A stretch of 64,000 bases of DNA. Source: Tridacna crocea. Lineage: Eukaryota; Mollusca; Bivalvia; Cardiida; Cardiidae. Below the pieces are notes generated by a model. That model saw nothing but the letters and a program-made list of their open reading frames with translations, ran no database searches and was not told the DNA's origin. The stretch spans positions 24,019,001 through 24,083,000 of the forward strand of contig OX031058.1 of the NCBI GenBank assembly GCA_943736015.1. The letters run 5' to 3'. The position numbers and the translations under genes were made by a program. Below are positions 32,456 through 44,334 of this stretch, piece by piece; position 1 is the first letter of the stretch; the number at the start of each line of letters is the position of its first letter.

Positions 32456-32672
32456 TTAACCCTTTACCAAACAATCCCTGGTTTTTACGACTCTGAGATA
32501 GAAGCCTTTTGAAAACGTGAGAAAAGGAGAAAATGCTGGTAACCAGTTTTTCCCACACTGTTTTCTACCCTGCTGGAAACAAATTTCCATTTTTGAGTTA
32601 CATTTATTTTGTCATCTGCAAGTGCTTTCAATTTGGGCCAGTCTAAAATTTGGTTGTTCGCTTAAGGGTTAA
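32456..32672 (+). mobile_element. P1 MITE with part of the palindrome deleted
   Basis: TTAA is at 32456-32459 and 32669-32672. Ends are CCCTTTACCAAACAATCC and GTTGTTCGCTTAAGGG. The centre reads GCTGGTAACCAG then TTTTTCCCACACTG, so about 14 bp of the right palindrome arm are missing. Confidence 0.75.
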
Positions 32673-33514
32673 CATTTACTAGTATTTGATAATGTCTTTG
32701 TGAGAAAACAGCTACTGGTTTGGAAATTCTTTTTTGTAGAGTACAGGTAAAAGAAAATCCAGGAAAGCAGGTGCAGTGGCCACTGTTATATATTTGAGAT
32801 AATGCTGGAAACAGTGTTAAGTTCAACACAAAAAAAATATATGTCCTAGATATAATCAATAAAATGTAGGTAAAATAAAGAATAAATGCTCTAGGTATTG
32901 GTTTTTTCTTTCTCTGAATACCATGCTTTTTTCTAGTTACGGAATAGAAGATATATTGTACTTTGGCATGAGATGAGTTAGGTTTGTGTTTGGGTATTCA
33001 ATCAATTTATTTATTTATTATGATTCACGGTGCATTTTCTCCCATTTATTTTTTATTCATTTGTATGTTTTAAAAATGGCTAACTTCTGTATTTTCATTG
33101 CCGTCATGTTTGCAAAGTTTGTCTTCAATTTTTATTGTATTATTGAACGATTAGACACATCTACAAAGCACTGCTTTCTAAAGCACTTTGTATGTCTTGT
33201 AGGTTTAAGGCCCATTAGAAGCCAGAAGTAAACAATTCAGAGGTCAAATTGCAGGAAAATTTCAATAAAAGTATGGATAGAACCATGAACCTGACAGTAT
33301 GTTACAGTACCGTCTGTAAAAGGTCTATTTTCTGGCAGAAAAATTAATCTTGGTTGGTATTTTTTTTCCTTATTTTTCTGCCAGCAACCAGAACTTTGAC
33401 AGATCATGACACAATGTCAGAATAAATCTATTCGTTTAAATAGTATGAAGTAAATTTGTCTGCATGTTAGTTCCCAGATTTTTTATCTTTGGCAACCAGT
33501 GGAACTTTTTTTAC
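32673..33514. other. Sequence with no gene; SINE-like trace
   Basis: A diverged match to the 6770/10456 repeat (GGTAAAAGAAAATCCAGGA, AGATAATGCTGGAAACAG) spans about 32690-32830. Nothing else is recognised. Confidence 0.4.
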
Positions 33515-33700
33515 ATATTTTACAAACAACAAAATTATAGACTTTTCCATTTTGAAAGAATTTGCAGGTGACAGATTATAGAACTTGTCTTTTAATGGGT
33601 AGAAAATTGTTGAAAAGGAGAGAATGCTTGTTATATCTCATCATTTTCTTTTTTTTTTTCCATGATCAGGGTCATTAAAACTTAAGAATGTTTGCAAAAA
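33515..33700 (-). mobile_element. Degraded P1 MITE
   Basis: TTTACAAACAACAAAATTATAG, GGGTAGAAAATTGTTGAAAAGG and AGGGTCATTAAAACTTAAG trace a reverse copy whose termini are lost. Confidence 0.45.
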
Positions 33701-34047
33701 GATCATGAAAGTTTAGGTCTATGGGTATTTGAGGAATTTAGAGATGAATTACATATCCTGATCCAAATTTATTTGCTGTCTGTTTTGAATATGGTTTTGA
33801 ATATGAATATAACTGTTGCCTTTATTTATGATATTAGATATATACTTGAGTTGAGGAAATTCCTTTGGCCATTTTTATTGGATGAAGACTCTTGAAAACT
33901 AATTACATGTAGTTTCAATATATTCTCAATTTTTATTAATTACATTCTAATAATTAAATCTTAGTGTATTTTGACTTCTGAATTTGCTGATTGATTTGTG
34001 ATTAGCTGTATGAGTGGTGCTTCAGCAAATCAGAAAATTTCTCTCAA

Positions 34048-34287
34048 TTAACTCTGTACTAAAGGACAAAGTCTTGGACCTTACCAAATTGAAAACATTC
34101 GCAGACTACAAAGGATTTGTAGCCCAAAAGATGACCCATTATCTCCTAAGGATAGAAAACATAATGGGAAAAAAGAAAATGTTGATAAACAGCTTTTTCT
34201 CTTTTTTTTTTCACAATGTTTGCAAGAGCCACCCTCTTCAGTGACGATAAAACTCAAGAAACCCAAGATAATTTGGTAAAGGATTAA
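34048..34287 (-). mobile_element. P1 palindromic MITE, diverged
   Basis: TTAA is at 34048-34051 and 34284-34287, with TAATTTGGTAAAGG at the right. The palindrome is mutated (GGGAAAAAAGAAAATG to TTTTCACAATGTTTGC). Confidence 0.6.
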
Positions 34288-34730
34288 GGGAGCTTGAAAT
34301 GAATTGTTGATTGATGAATAATTATGCAGATTATGTATGTTATGGTGTTAAGTGTATTTCCTTTTGAAACCAGTGTTGCATAGTTGTAATTTTAACAGTA
34401 TTTGTATTTATATGTAAACAAGAGAGTTTACTACAACACTTGTTAATTGTCTCAAATTTTGTGTAACTAGACATATGATGTACATTCTAGGAACTGTCAT
34501 GGTTTTGATTGTCTTATCCTGTGTATTTATTTTGTAGTAAAATTAAAAACAACACATGAAACAAAAAAAAGAAGTGTTCGAAATTTCTAATGGTACTTTG
34601 ATTATATGAATGTTTTGTTATTTATTATCTTTTGTTTGATATGTTAAGACAGAAGAAAGGCATGAATTAAATATACTTAGAAATGATACAATGTAAAAGC
34701 TTTATAAACAGAATGTTCCACCTTTTTATT
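34288..34730. other. Sequence with no gene seen
   Basis: AT-rich. The segment TTATTTTGTAGTAAAATTAAA near 34528 followed by an A-rich run could be a weak poly(A) region, but nothing ties it to the NCX transcript. Confidence 0.3.
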
Positions 34731-35035
34731 GCCCTTATTTATTGCTTTTAACAACTCTGACAAGGGAGGCTTTTGAAAACGTTTTGGCTTTTTTCTTACA
34801 ATGTTTTGAACAGAATGTTCTTCTCTTTTATTGGCCTTTTTTTAATGCTTTAACACACAATCCCGACATTTAACAACCCTGAAGAGGAAGGCTTTTGAAA
34901 ACATTCCACCTTTTCCCACAATGTTTAGAACAATTCTACAGCAAAATAAGTTCATTTTTACCAAATTCATTTTTGTCTGTGAGTGCATTGAACTTGGATA
35001 TGTCTTTCATTTTGTAATGTGGTAAGGAGTTAAAA
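34731..35035 (+). mobile_element. Two P1 MITE remnants in tandem
   Basis: The first is GACAAGGGAGGCTTTTGAAAACG to TTACAATGTTTTGAACAG. The second begins TTTAACACACAATCCCGAC near 34848, lacks the palindrome core (AAACATTCCACCTTTTCC) and ends GTAATGTGGTAAGGAGTTAA. Both have the ACAGAATGTTC/CAATTCTACAG type of right flank. Confidence 0.55.
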
Positions 35036-35067
35036 TACATATTCTTTATGTGAAACAGATGCATATT

Positions 35068-36323
35068 TATACCCCGGCAAAACAAATGTTTTCGGGGGTA
35101 TACTGGAATCAGCCGGTCTGTCTCTGTGTCCGTCCTATTTTGTGTCATTTATGTTTCTGTCTGTGTACAAAATACTAGTTGACATTTTTAATACTGTAGC
35201 TTCTACAATTATTAGAATCAGCACCCAACGTGGTCAAAATATATATGACTAAGATCTTGGAAGAGTTTGATTATGGGTCTTATCGGGCTGGAACAATTGG
35301 AGTTATTTGCCCTTGAATTAGAAAAATTGCTATATTTGACTTTGTTTTTATACTCTAGCATCTACGTTTATTAACCAATAATCACCAAACTTGGTCAAAA
35401 TATATATGACTATAAGATCCTGAATGAGTTCGACTATTGGTCTACTCGGACCAGAACAACTATTTGCCCTTGAATTAGAAAAATTGCTAGATTTGACTTT
35501 CTTTACACTGTAGCATCTACAAATATCAACCTATCGGCACTGAAGTTGGTCAAAATATACATGATTATAACATCAAGGATATGTTTGATTACAGGCCTAA
35601 TGGGACCAGAACAACATGAGTTATTTACCCTGTACTTAGAAAGTTCTTTAGAATAGTGCTTTAGTCTGAGCATAACTTTGTCATCTCCAGTATGATTGAG
35701 TTGAAACTTGTTGTTTATGTATGTTGCAATAATACGGAGTGAAGTGTGAAAGGACCTTAACTATACCTTGTAGTGTGTATGAGTTATTACCCTTTGATGC
35801 TCATTTTCACCAAATTTTATGCTCGTCTGCAATATAACTGTTATCTCGAGCCTGAACATCTTCAAATTTGGTATGCATGGTTGTTGAAAAATCACTCGGT
35901 GCAGTGCACAAGAACCATAACTCTTCCTAGCACAAATTTTGAGTTACTCTTCCTTTCACCTTCATTTTATAGCATTTCTTGCTTGTCCGGAGCAAAACTT
36001 TGTCATATTAAGTAGGGATTACATGAAATCTGGTATGCTTATTTGTTGCAATATTTGAAAGTGCTGTGCACAAGAATTGTAACTCTCCCTTATATTGTCT
36101 TTGAATTATTTCCCTTTGAATGTCATTTTTACAGCTCTTACTACTTCTCTGGAATATATTTTTGTCATCTCAAGTCGGGAGGACTTCAAACATGATATGC
36201 ATGTTTGTTGCAATATTAACGAGTACAGTGCACAAGAACAATCATCGGTGTGACTGTGTACGAAATACTACTAATTGTCTGTTTCTGTCAAAGAGCTGGC
36301 AGGGGTATTAAGTCATTATTGTT
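35068..36323 (+). mobile_element. Helentron-like element (TATACCCC..GGGGGTATA family)
   Basis: The 5' hairpin pairs ATACCCCGGCAAAACA with TGTTTTCGGGGGTAT. Near the 3' end GCAGGGGTATTAAGTCA contains the subterminal inverse of the 5' terminus, followed by TTATTGTTT. The core shows diverged units with CAAAACTTGGTCAAAATATA and CAGTGCACAAGAACCATAAC. A second, truncated member lies at 61990-62304. Confidence 0.6.
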
Positions 36324-36345
36324 TCCACCTTAATTTGAAATATTC

Positions 36346-38052
36346 CCTAACTTTTTACCAAACCACAAAATTGTAGACTGGACCTAATTAAAGCATTTGC
36401 AGATGACAATTACATGTTAGTAAAATAATTATTTCTCCAATTGTTAGGGTATAAAACATTGTGGGAAAAGGAGAAATTGCTGGTTACCAGGTTGATAGGG
36501 TGGAAAACATTGTGAAAAAAGGAGAAATTTTGGTTACCGGCATTTTTAGCTCACCTTAGCACAAAGTGCTCAGAAATGGCTATTGTGATAGTGCTGTGTC
36601 AGTTGTCTGTCATCTACTTTTTACCTTGTGTATGCTCTAAAGGCCACATTTTTCGTCTGATACTCATGCAACTCGGTCCAAATGTGTGCCTTGATAATAT
36701 CTCGGACGAGATAGAAATTGGGTGATGTCAAGTCAAAAACTAGGTCACAAGGTCAAATCTTAGAAAAACTTCTTGTACGCTCTAGAGGTCACATTTTCAG
36801 TCTGATACTCATGAAAGTTGGTCAGAATGTATGCCTTGATAAAATCTGGTATCTGTTTGAAAATGGGTCATGTCGGGTCAAAAACTGGGTCACTAGGTCA
36901 AATCTTAGAAAAACATTGTGTATGCTCTAGAGGCCACATTTTCCGTTCAATACTCAAGAAACTTGGGTAGAGTGTTTTGCTTGATGATATCTTTGACAAT
37001 TTCCAAATGGGTCATGTCGGGTCAGAAATTAGGTCACTTGGTCAAATCTTCGAAAAACCATGTGTACGCTCTAGAGGCCACATTTCAGTCTAATACTCAT
37101 GAAACTTGGTCAGAATGTTTGTCTTGATGATATCTTGGATGACTTCGAAAATGGGTCATGTGGGGTCAAAACCTAGGTCACCAAGTCAAATGTATGCACT
37201 AGAGGCCACATTTTCAGTCCAAAACTCTTGAAAGTTGGTCAGAATGTTTATCTTGATGATATCTTGGATGAGTTTGAAAATGGGTCATGTTGGGTCAAAA
37301 ACTAGGTTACCAGGTCAAATCTTAGAAAAACCTTATATAGGCTTTGGATGCTACATTTTAAGTCCAATACTTGAAAGGTCAGAATGTTTGCCTCGATAAT
37401 ATATTGGATGAGTTTGAAAATGGGTCATGTTGGGTCAAAAACTAGGTCAATAGGTCAAATGTTATAAAAACCCAGTGTATGCTCTGGAGGACACATTTTT
37501 AGTCTGATAGTCTTGAAACCTGTTCATAATATTTGTCTTGGTGATACCTTGAGTGAGTTTGGAAATGGGTTATGTAGAGTCAAAAACTAGGTCACTGGGT
37601 CAAATATTAGAAAAATCTTGTGTACACTCTAGAGGCCACATTTTCTGCCTGATACTCTTCAAACTCCTGAAACTTGGTCAGAATGTTTGTTTTGGTGATG
37701 TCTCAAAAGAGTTTGATAATGGGTAATTGTCGGGTCTAAAACTAGGTCACTTGTTCAAATCTTAGAAAAACCTTTTGTACGCTGTAGAGGCCACATTTTT
37801 AGTCCAATGCTTACGAAACTTGGTCAGAATGTTTGTCTAATTGATATCTCAAAAGTGTTTGATAATGTGTAATGTCTGATAAAAACTAGGTCACTGGGAA
37901 AACTAGATTGAAAATGGTTCATGTTTGGTCGATAGACTCAGGTGAGTGATTTCAGGGCCATCATGGCCCTCTTGTCTCCTTTAACCACAATGTTTTCCAA
38001 AGCCTTCCTTCTCAGGGTCATGAAAAGTCCAGATCACATGGCAAAGGGTTAA
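36346..38052 (-). mobile_element. P1 MITE split by a Helentron-like element
   Basis: The left half starts TAACTTTTTACCAAACCAC. It contains a duplicated half-core (GTGGGAAAAGGAGAAATTGC near 36459, GTGAAAAAAGGAGAAATTTT near 36510) and reaches GGTTACCGGCATTTT. The right half resumes CTCCTTTAACCACAATG after 37974 and ends GGCAAAGGGTTAA (38049-38052). Confidence 0.7.
36545..37974 (+). mobile_element. Helentron-like element (AGCTCACCT family), inserted in a P1 palindrome
   Basis: The 5' end is TTTAGCTCACCTTAGCAC. The 3' side has CTCAGGTGAGTGATT, the hairpin AGGGCCATCATGGCCCT and CTTG. The core has about nine units near 145 bp marked by GCTCTAGAGGCCACATTTTC (36633, 36779, 36924, 37068...). It interrupts the host MITE exactly between GCATTTT and CTCCTTT, with no target duplication. 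Confidence 0.8.
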
Positions 38053-38148
38053 GCTTAACACCTTGTAACTTGACAACAGCAGTTTAGATTAATTTCTGGT
38101 TTGGAATTGACTTGCTCATGAGCTGAAACTTCTTTGCAGCTTTAACTT

Positions 38149-38376
38149 TCCCCTTTACCACATAAAATCCGGACTACTAACAGCCCAGAGAAAAATACTT
38201 TCTGAGAACATGGTAGGAAAAGGAGAACATGCTGGTAACCAGCATTTTTCCTGTTTCCACAATGATTTCTTCCCTTCCCAAAACAAGTTTCAAATTTTCA
38301 ATCACCTTTATTTTGTTGTCTGCAACTGCTTTCAATTTGGGCCAGTCTAAAATTTTGTGGTTTGGTAAAGTGTTAA
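38149..38376 (+). mobile_element. P1 palindromic MITE
   Basis: The left end is CCCCTTTACCACATAAAATCC and the right is TTGTGGTTTGGTAAAGTGTTAA. The central core is GCTGGTAACCAGC with a slightly damaged right arm. Confidence 0.7.
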
Positions 38377-38602
38377 AAAATGATATAAAGTTGTAAATTA
38401 GTTCAACGGATCCAGATAAATTCAAATATCACAATTCCTATTTAAGTTTTGTTAGAAAACCCATATAGTCTTGGAAACTTGTGCACATTAATCAGAAACT
38501 ACAAAAGTTTTAAAACTTTATCTTATAAGTAATAATCCTAGATTTTCGACAATTCTGAAAAATGACATAAAATATACAGACTTTGTTTAAATCTTCATCA
38601 GG

Positions 38603-39038
38603 TAAAAACGACAAAATTTTGAACTTGTCCAAATTAAGAGCACTTGCAGGCGACAACGTAACCCATTACCACACAATCCCTGCTTTTGACGCCCCTGAGA
38701 AAGAAGCCTTTTGAAAACACAGTAAGAAAAGGAGAAAATGCTGGCAACCAGCATTTTCTCCTTTTCCCACAGTGTTTTCTACCCTTCCCAGATCAAATTT
38801 CAATTATTCAGTCATCTTTATTTTGTTGTCTGCAAATGCTTTCAATTTTAACCAGTCTAAAATTTTTTGGTGTGGTAAAGGGTTAAATGTGAAACAACAA
38901 TTGATATTTGATTTGGGAAGGGTAGAAAACATTGTGGGAAAAGAAGAAAAATGCTGGTAACCAGCCTTTTCCCACATTGTTTTCAAAAGGTGTCTTTTTC
39001 AGGGCATTAAAAGTCGGGATTTTGTGGTAAAGAGTTAA
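38603..39038 (-). mobile_element. Outer P1 MITE containing another P1 MITE
   Basis: The reverse P1 left arm (GGTAAAAACGACAAAATTTTG, GCACTTGCAGGCGACAACG) is interrupted at 38658 and resumes after 38886. It continues as ATGTGAAACAACAATTG, an intact palindrome (GCTGGTAACCAGC at 38952-38964) and GTGGTAAAGAGTTAA (39035-39038). Confidence 0.75.
38658..38886 (+). mobile_element. Inner P1 MITE nested in another P1
   Basis: GTAACCCATTACCACACAATCC at the left (site GTAA, mutated from TTAA) and GTGTGGTAAAGGGTTAA at the right. The palindrome is almost perfect, around GCTGGCAACCAGC. It is in the opposite orientation to its host copy. Confidence 0.8.
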
Positions 39039-39614
39039 ATAAAAATTTATGTGAACATGAACGAAATGAAAACGATGTTTTTTAATGTACTGTGTAGATA
39101 CGTCATGTTAGAAAAACGTACTGATTATGCAATTTTAAATTTAGTTTTTAATAGTTTTCTTTTGTCTATTTACTTGATTACTTTTATTCCAAATCTTTCA
39201 AGTAATGAATGAGCAGATACATACTGTAAAAGCAGCTTTGAGAACTTTGTTATTAAAACTATCCATTGATCTTCAAAGCTTATCATCTGTTTTAGGCATA
39301 TACACCTGTGAATACCTCAGTAACATGTTACTAATTGATTGTCAAACAAAGAAAATTTACCATTATTTTTTTGATATTATGTTTCCATGGTTAAGTAAAT
39401 TGTATTAATATTTTTCCCCCTTTATTTGTCTATTTGTCATATGTCACTGTCCATTAATTTACCTTTGTTATTGGTCCATTCCAATTGCTTTAGTTACGAT
39501 TTTTGTGAGTTGAAATGCAAATCATTCGTTTTTGGCTTCATTTGCATTTGTGTGTTTTGCAAGTATTCCTGAAGGGTTATTTCATTCCCATCAAAATCTA
39601 TGAATGATTTCCTT
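39039..39614. other. Sequence with no gene seen
   Basis: AT-rich. Open frames have no recognisable domain. Confidence 0.4.
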
Positions 39615-39842
39615 GTAACCCTTTCCCAAACGCCAAATTTTGGACTCTTCCAAACCGAAAGAGTTTGCAGGAGACAATTTTCGATTTTGACAAAATGGCA
39701 GAAAGTTTTCAAAAAGAGTAGAAAACACTGTTGGAAAAGGAGACATTGCTCGTTACGAGCAATTTCTCCTTTTCCCACAGTGTTTTCAAAAGAGTTTTAC
39801 TGCAGACACGTAAAAGCCAGGGCTTGTTTAGGAAAGGGTTAA
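39615..39842 (-). mobile_element. P MITE hybrid: CCCTTTCCC ends with GCTCGTTACGAGC core
   Basis: The left end is GTAACCCTTTCCCAAACGCC and the right is GGGCTTGTTTAGGAAAGGGTTAA (TTAA 39839-39842). The palindrome has P1-type GTTGGAAAAGGAG arms but a P2-type core GCTCGTTACGAGC, and it is perfect around that core. Confidence 0.75.
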
Positions 39843-39975
39843 GATGAAATTGAAAGACCACTGTTTACAATAAAAGTGAAATGATTATAAATTTTCTCTT
39901 ATATAGAACATGTATTAAGATCCATGATTAAATAAAGGCCTGAAATGATTATGATTAATTAGTACACAACTGATA

Positions 39976-40240
39976 CTTTTTAATGCCCTGTGGTCATCTG
40001 TTTCTTAAAAAGCAGAGAGAGAAAAAGGAGCAACAAGCGACTTCCTCCTTCATAATGTTTCAAAAGTTGTCTGGTACAGCAGCATAAAAATTTACATTTG
40101 TCTGGTACTGGAAATTGAACTGAACAGTTTCTACATCTTGTGTCTCATGTCCTGGCCCTTTTGTGAAAAAGTTAGAATTGTCATCTGCAATCTCTTTCAG
40201 TTTGAAAGAGTCTAAAATTTGTCGTTTCGGAAAGGATTAA
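39976..40240 (+). mobile_element. Degraded P MITE
   Basis: GAGAAAAAGGAGCAAC, CTCCTTCATAATGTTTCAAAAG and TCATCTGCAATCTCTTTCAG to GTTTCGGAAAGGATTAA are recognisable. The centre and left end are lost. Confidence 0.4.
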
Positions 40241-40779
40241 AGCAGAATAATTTGATATTGTGGTTCATTTATAATGGGAAGGAGGGTTTATACCTTTTAC
40301 CTTTATATTTTTTTTTTGGTCAAGACATCATTTGATATTTTCAAGTATATGCAATACTTTTTTCCTAATGTTTATCTATTTTCTCTCTGTTGGATAGCAG
40401 TTGTAATTTACTGTCTGTTTAATGTTGAAAGTTAGTGAATTTCAAAATTTGCTTTGTAAGATCTGTAGTTGATAACAGAATTGTAAGTTGTTTAGTAAGA
40501 ACGTAGTATAAATCTTTTGTAAATATATTTATGGTGTTGATAGATTTGTCTCATATCTGTGATAATGGAAAAATTGATTAGAGACTGGTTAACAGTATAC
40601 AGAATTATTTGAGAAATGAGAACCAGTCCTTAGTTGTTGTATTACTGCATTTATCTATTGCTGAAGGTGCAGCAGTTTACAAACAAAGATGAAAATATGT
40701 GTGTTGAAACTGGATAAATGTCTAAAAGAAAAGGAGGAAGGAAAGTGACATTGAAAGTTGCATTTGAGGAAAGTGGTAC

Positions 40780-41215
40780 TCGTGGAATTAACATTGGCCT
40801 TTAACAGTAGGATTTGGTATGTTAACAGAGACATTTGCTTGGCTATCAGTGTCACTTTGTCAATTAACAGCAGCATTTGGTTTGCTGACAGTGGCAGCAA
40901 CTTAGGAGGTGCCATTTGGTCAGTGTTTCTGAAAAAAAACTTTTGTCAATTGACCGAGGCATTAGGTCAAGAACCAGTAGCTTTTGGTCAAATGAACATG
41001 GCATTTGTTCAGCTGACAATGACATTTGATCAGTTTACAGCTGCATTTGGTCCAGGACTAGTATCATTTTGGTAAACTAGCAGTGGCTGTTTATTGGTAC
41101 TATTTCATCTATGGACAGTGCAGTTTTGTCCTTGAACAGGTGCATATGGTCAGTCAGTTAACAGTGGCAATTGGTCAGCTGATAGTGGCATTTGGCCAAA
41201 TAGCAATGGTATCTT
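40780..41215 (+). repeat. Decayed minisatellite with ATTTGGTCA/TGACAGTGGC motifs
   Basis: Variants of GCATTTGGTCAGCTGACAGTG recur every 20-30 bp from about 40780 to 41215. In translation this produces QLT.AFGQ-like repeats in the plus frame, but there is no start or splice context, so it is taken as non-coding. Confidence 0.6.
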
Positions 41216-43191
41216 TAATCCATATTTATGGCATATTTTCATAAACAAACCTATAGAGTACAATACCATGGTCTCTTTCTCAATGAATGTATCTACTGAA
41301 TCTACTGAAAACTGATAAAAGAAAAAATGGGGAAGCACGCATAGGTGCTCTAGCTGGAAGTACTTAGCAATTTTCATGGAATTCAATGATTATGTGACTA
41401 AGAAAAATGTGACATGTGTCTTGACTGTGCTAGTGTGATACATTTTTGGTTTGTGGCATGGCTTGCAAAAATGGCTAGCTGTGCTTTCTTCATTTGTGTG
41501 TTTTAAAGTATCTTCTCATTTCCAAACATGAACAATGTTCAATCTTTGTTTGAAAGCTATTGAGTCTTCAGCCAACACTTTTTTAATATGCATAATACAT
41601 GGTAGTGGCATAAGTAGAAAGCAAGTATTTTAGATAATTGCTCTGATTTTATTGATATTTTAACCTTGGTAGTACTGCCTCTGGCTTTGGTTACTTTTGC
41701 AGGCAGTATAGATCAAGATCAGATTGCCGAGAATATGCCAAATGATGTTGGATCTACATCGCCTGTCACTTGGTTATTCTCCCCAAAACAAGCTCAAAAT
41801 AGCAACTGTTTTGGCTGTTTCTACATACTGAATAAGTCAATTTTATGAAATGAGCATATAAAGGGTTTATTATGAACAAGATCCTGTTGTTATATTGACC
41901 ATTCACTCTTCTGTCATGCATGTAACCTACATTGAAAACTTTGGAACAAATCTAGAACTTGATCAAAGAGTTGGTTTCTCGAAAAAGGTTTATTGCTTAT
42001 CTTTTGCATTGTAGTTTTAGCTATATAATTAAAGTTTTTTTTTTTTCTATTCTAGACCGGCTTTTAGATTATAGAGTAACCAAAGTTCCCAAAAGGAATA
42101 ACCAGCTAATTTCAATTTTTATATGGCTTGACAGTTCTAGTAAAAAATGTCTTGATCATTAGTTCCTTATCAGGTTTTTTTTCTTAACCCAAACAATGCT
42201 ATACATTGCTCATTGTTTTTGTAAGCTGTGTAGTTCAGGGTTAAAGTGGATTGGAACATTTGATCTTGAATCTACATTGTTTGATATTATATTACTTTAA
42301 AGTGAAACATTTAGGCTCTCTCCTGCCTGAAAACACATAATTAAATGGCTTTGTTAGGGTTTACATTTGGATGTTTGCTTGTATATAGAATGATTAAATT
42401 GCAAATTAATTATTTTTTCCTTTAATTTATTCCCAGTTTTCTGTTTTGTCTTGTTATTGTTTTTACATTTGTTACCCTATTTATAGTTTTCATCAGTCAT
42501 CAAGGTGATTTATACATTAATGCATATATGCAATTTTAAGCTTTTTCCCTGCATAGATATTTATTGAGTCAACATAACACAGTAAAGGAATATGTTAACT
42601 CTCACAAAAGTAAAGTGTCACTTGTTTATATGGTAGGAAATCGTAGTTGCTTTCTCATGTTTTGTCTTGACGTGATTATTTTGATATGAAAGCATCAAAA
42701 TAAGAGTCTTTGAATTTTAATTTTTTTTAACTCAGTAGTGTTTTATTTTATTTAACCCTTTCAGGGACAAATATATGTAACTCCACCTCTATTGCAACTA
42801 AAAATAAAGTATGAGAAAGGCTTGACTCAACAAGCTGATGCGATAGACCCAAGATCAGACTGCAGGTTTTGTGCCACCTAATGATACTGAAAGGATTAAA
42901 TACAAGAAATGTGAAACTATGGGCTTAGGGCATACTTACCACTTATTGCATATCTCATTATTTTCATATCATACTGTGAACCCATTCCGTTATTTCATGA
43001 AAATGAAAATTCATTGGAGCTCATTAACTAATTTATCCCTAATTTATTCATTTCTGTCTGGTTCATTATAATATTATGTGTGTTACTGGATTAATTTTGA
43101 TATCTATCTGGAGTAGTGTCAAGTTTCATACTCATTGTTCTGATCATCTTAATCTATTTCTCTTTCATTTAATCTCCTAGAAACTATTATT
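41216..43191. other. Two kilobases with no gene or strong repeat
   Basis: A half-copy of the palindromic family 2 (TATAGATCAAGATCAGATTG, about 41706) and another near 42848 (CCCAAGATCAGACTGCAGG) are seen. A polypyrimidine-AG site at 42056 precedes a short frame that I do not recognise. Confidence 0.4.
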
Positions 43192-43365
43192 AACTTGCTT
43201 GTTGAACAATTTCTCATTTTGACACCCTGAAGTGGAAGGCTGTGATAATTATTGTGGGAAAAGGAGAACATGCTGTTAGCCAGCAAAGTCGAATCTCATT
43301 GTTTGAGCCATATTTGTCAACTGCTAACGGAGATGTCTGAAATGGTGCCTCTGCTAAAGTGTTGA
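43192..43365 (+). mobile_element. Degraded P1 MITE
   Basis: GACACCCTGAAGTGGAAGGC, ATTGTGGGAAAAGGAGAAC and GCTGTTAGCCAGC are followed by loss of the right palindrome arm. Confidence 0.5.
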
Positions 43366-43565
43366 TAATAGAATTCTAAATGAAGATAAAGTGGATATTT
43401 TTAGCCAAGATAAAAACACTATATGTAAATGTTGTAGGACTGCTTGTGTGGCTCAGAAAATTAGCAAGAATATAAGTGCGTATATCTGAGTATAGATCAC
43501 AGGTTTATACAGTCTGGACTATATTTACTGTCTTTAGAAGCAACTGAATTTTCAAAGGAAAATGG

Positions 43566-43785
43566 TTTAATGATAACTCTTTACCAAACAAAAATGATTG
43601 ATGTATCCAACAGCTTTACAGATGATCGCATTTGCAGATGACGACTATGGCTCCAAACCTCCAATAATAGATATGTTGTGTAAACAGAATATATCCTTGT
43701 TCAAAAGGCAGTAAATTCTTATCACAGAAGCCTTCTTTATGTTACGGGTTGTTGAAACTCGGATTCTTATGGTAAAGGTTTAATA
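43566..43785 (-). mobile_element. Degraded P1 MITE
   Basis: AACTCTTTACCAAACAAAA, GCATTTGCAGATGACGAC and GGGTTGTTGAAACTCGG to TATGGTAAAGGTTTAA outline a reverse copy with no recognisable palindrome. Confidence 0.45.
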
Positions 43786-44105
43786 TCCACTCATATCCGT
43801 TCATATTTGAGTCTCCTCACTTTTCTTCATGAACAGTTTGCCTTTCGAATTCCAAATGTCCTTTACCTAAAATAATCACCAAATTCTTTTCATTCACCTT
43901 TTCCCTTTCAAAGTTGCATGTTATGTAAGTGTTGCAATTGTTATATTCTGTACAGATGATGATCAGATTTGACATACTAATGAACAGTTTAATGTAAAAT
44001 CAACCAGTCTTACCATAGTTACAGTTTGTTACACATAAATGTCACTTATTGGTTGATCTAGACGCGCACACAACACGGTCAAAATTACAGTTATTTCAAT
44101 TTTTT
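43786..44105. other. Sequence with no gene seen
   Basis: No coding pattern or terminal repeats recognised. Confidence 0.4.
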
Positions 44106-44334
44106 TTAAGCCTTTACCAAACGACAAAATTTTAGACTGGTCCAAATTGATAGCACTTGCAGACGACAAAATAAACGTAACTCAAAAACTGGAATTTGTT
44201 ACCAGCAGGGTAGAAAACATTGTGGGAAAAGGAGAAAATGCTGGTTACCAGCATTTTCTCCTTTTCCCATAATGTTTTCAAAAGGCTTCTATCTCAGGGT
44301 CGTAAAAACCAGGGATTGTTTGGGAAAGGGTTAA
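44106..44334 (-). mobile_element. P MITE, intact ends
   Basis: TTAA is at 44106-44109 and 44331-44334. The left is GCCTTTACCAAACGAC and the right is GGATTGTTTGGGAAAGGG. The central palindrome is perfect around GCTGGTTACCAGC. The two ends mix the CCCTTTACC and CCCTTTCCC variants. Confidence 0.85.

Noticed and set aside
42040-42165. Possible exon after a TTCTATTCTAG acceptor
   Set aside because: The short frame ends at a stop with no recognisable homology, and there is no partner exon.
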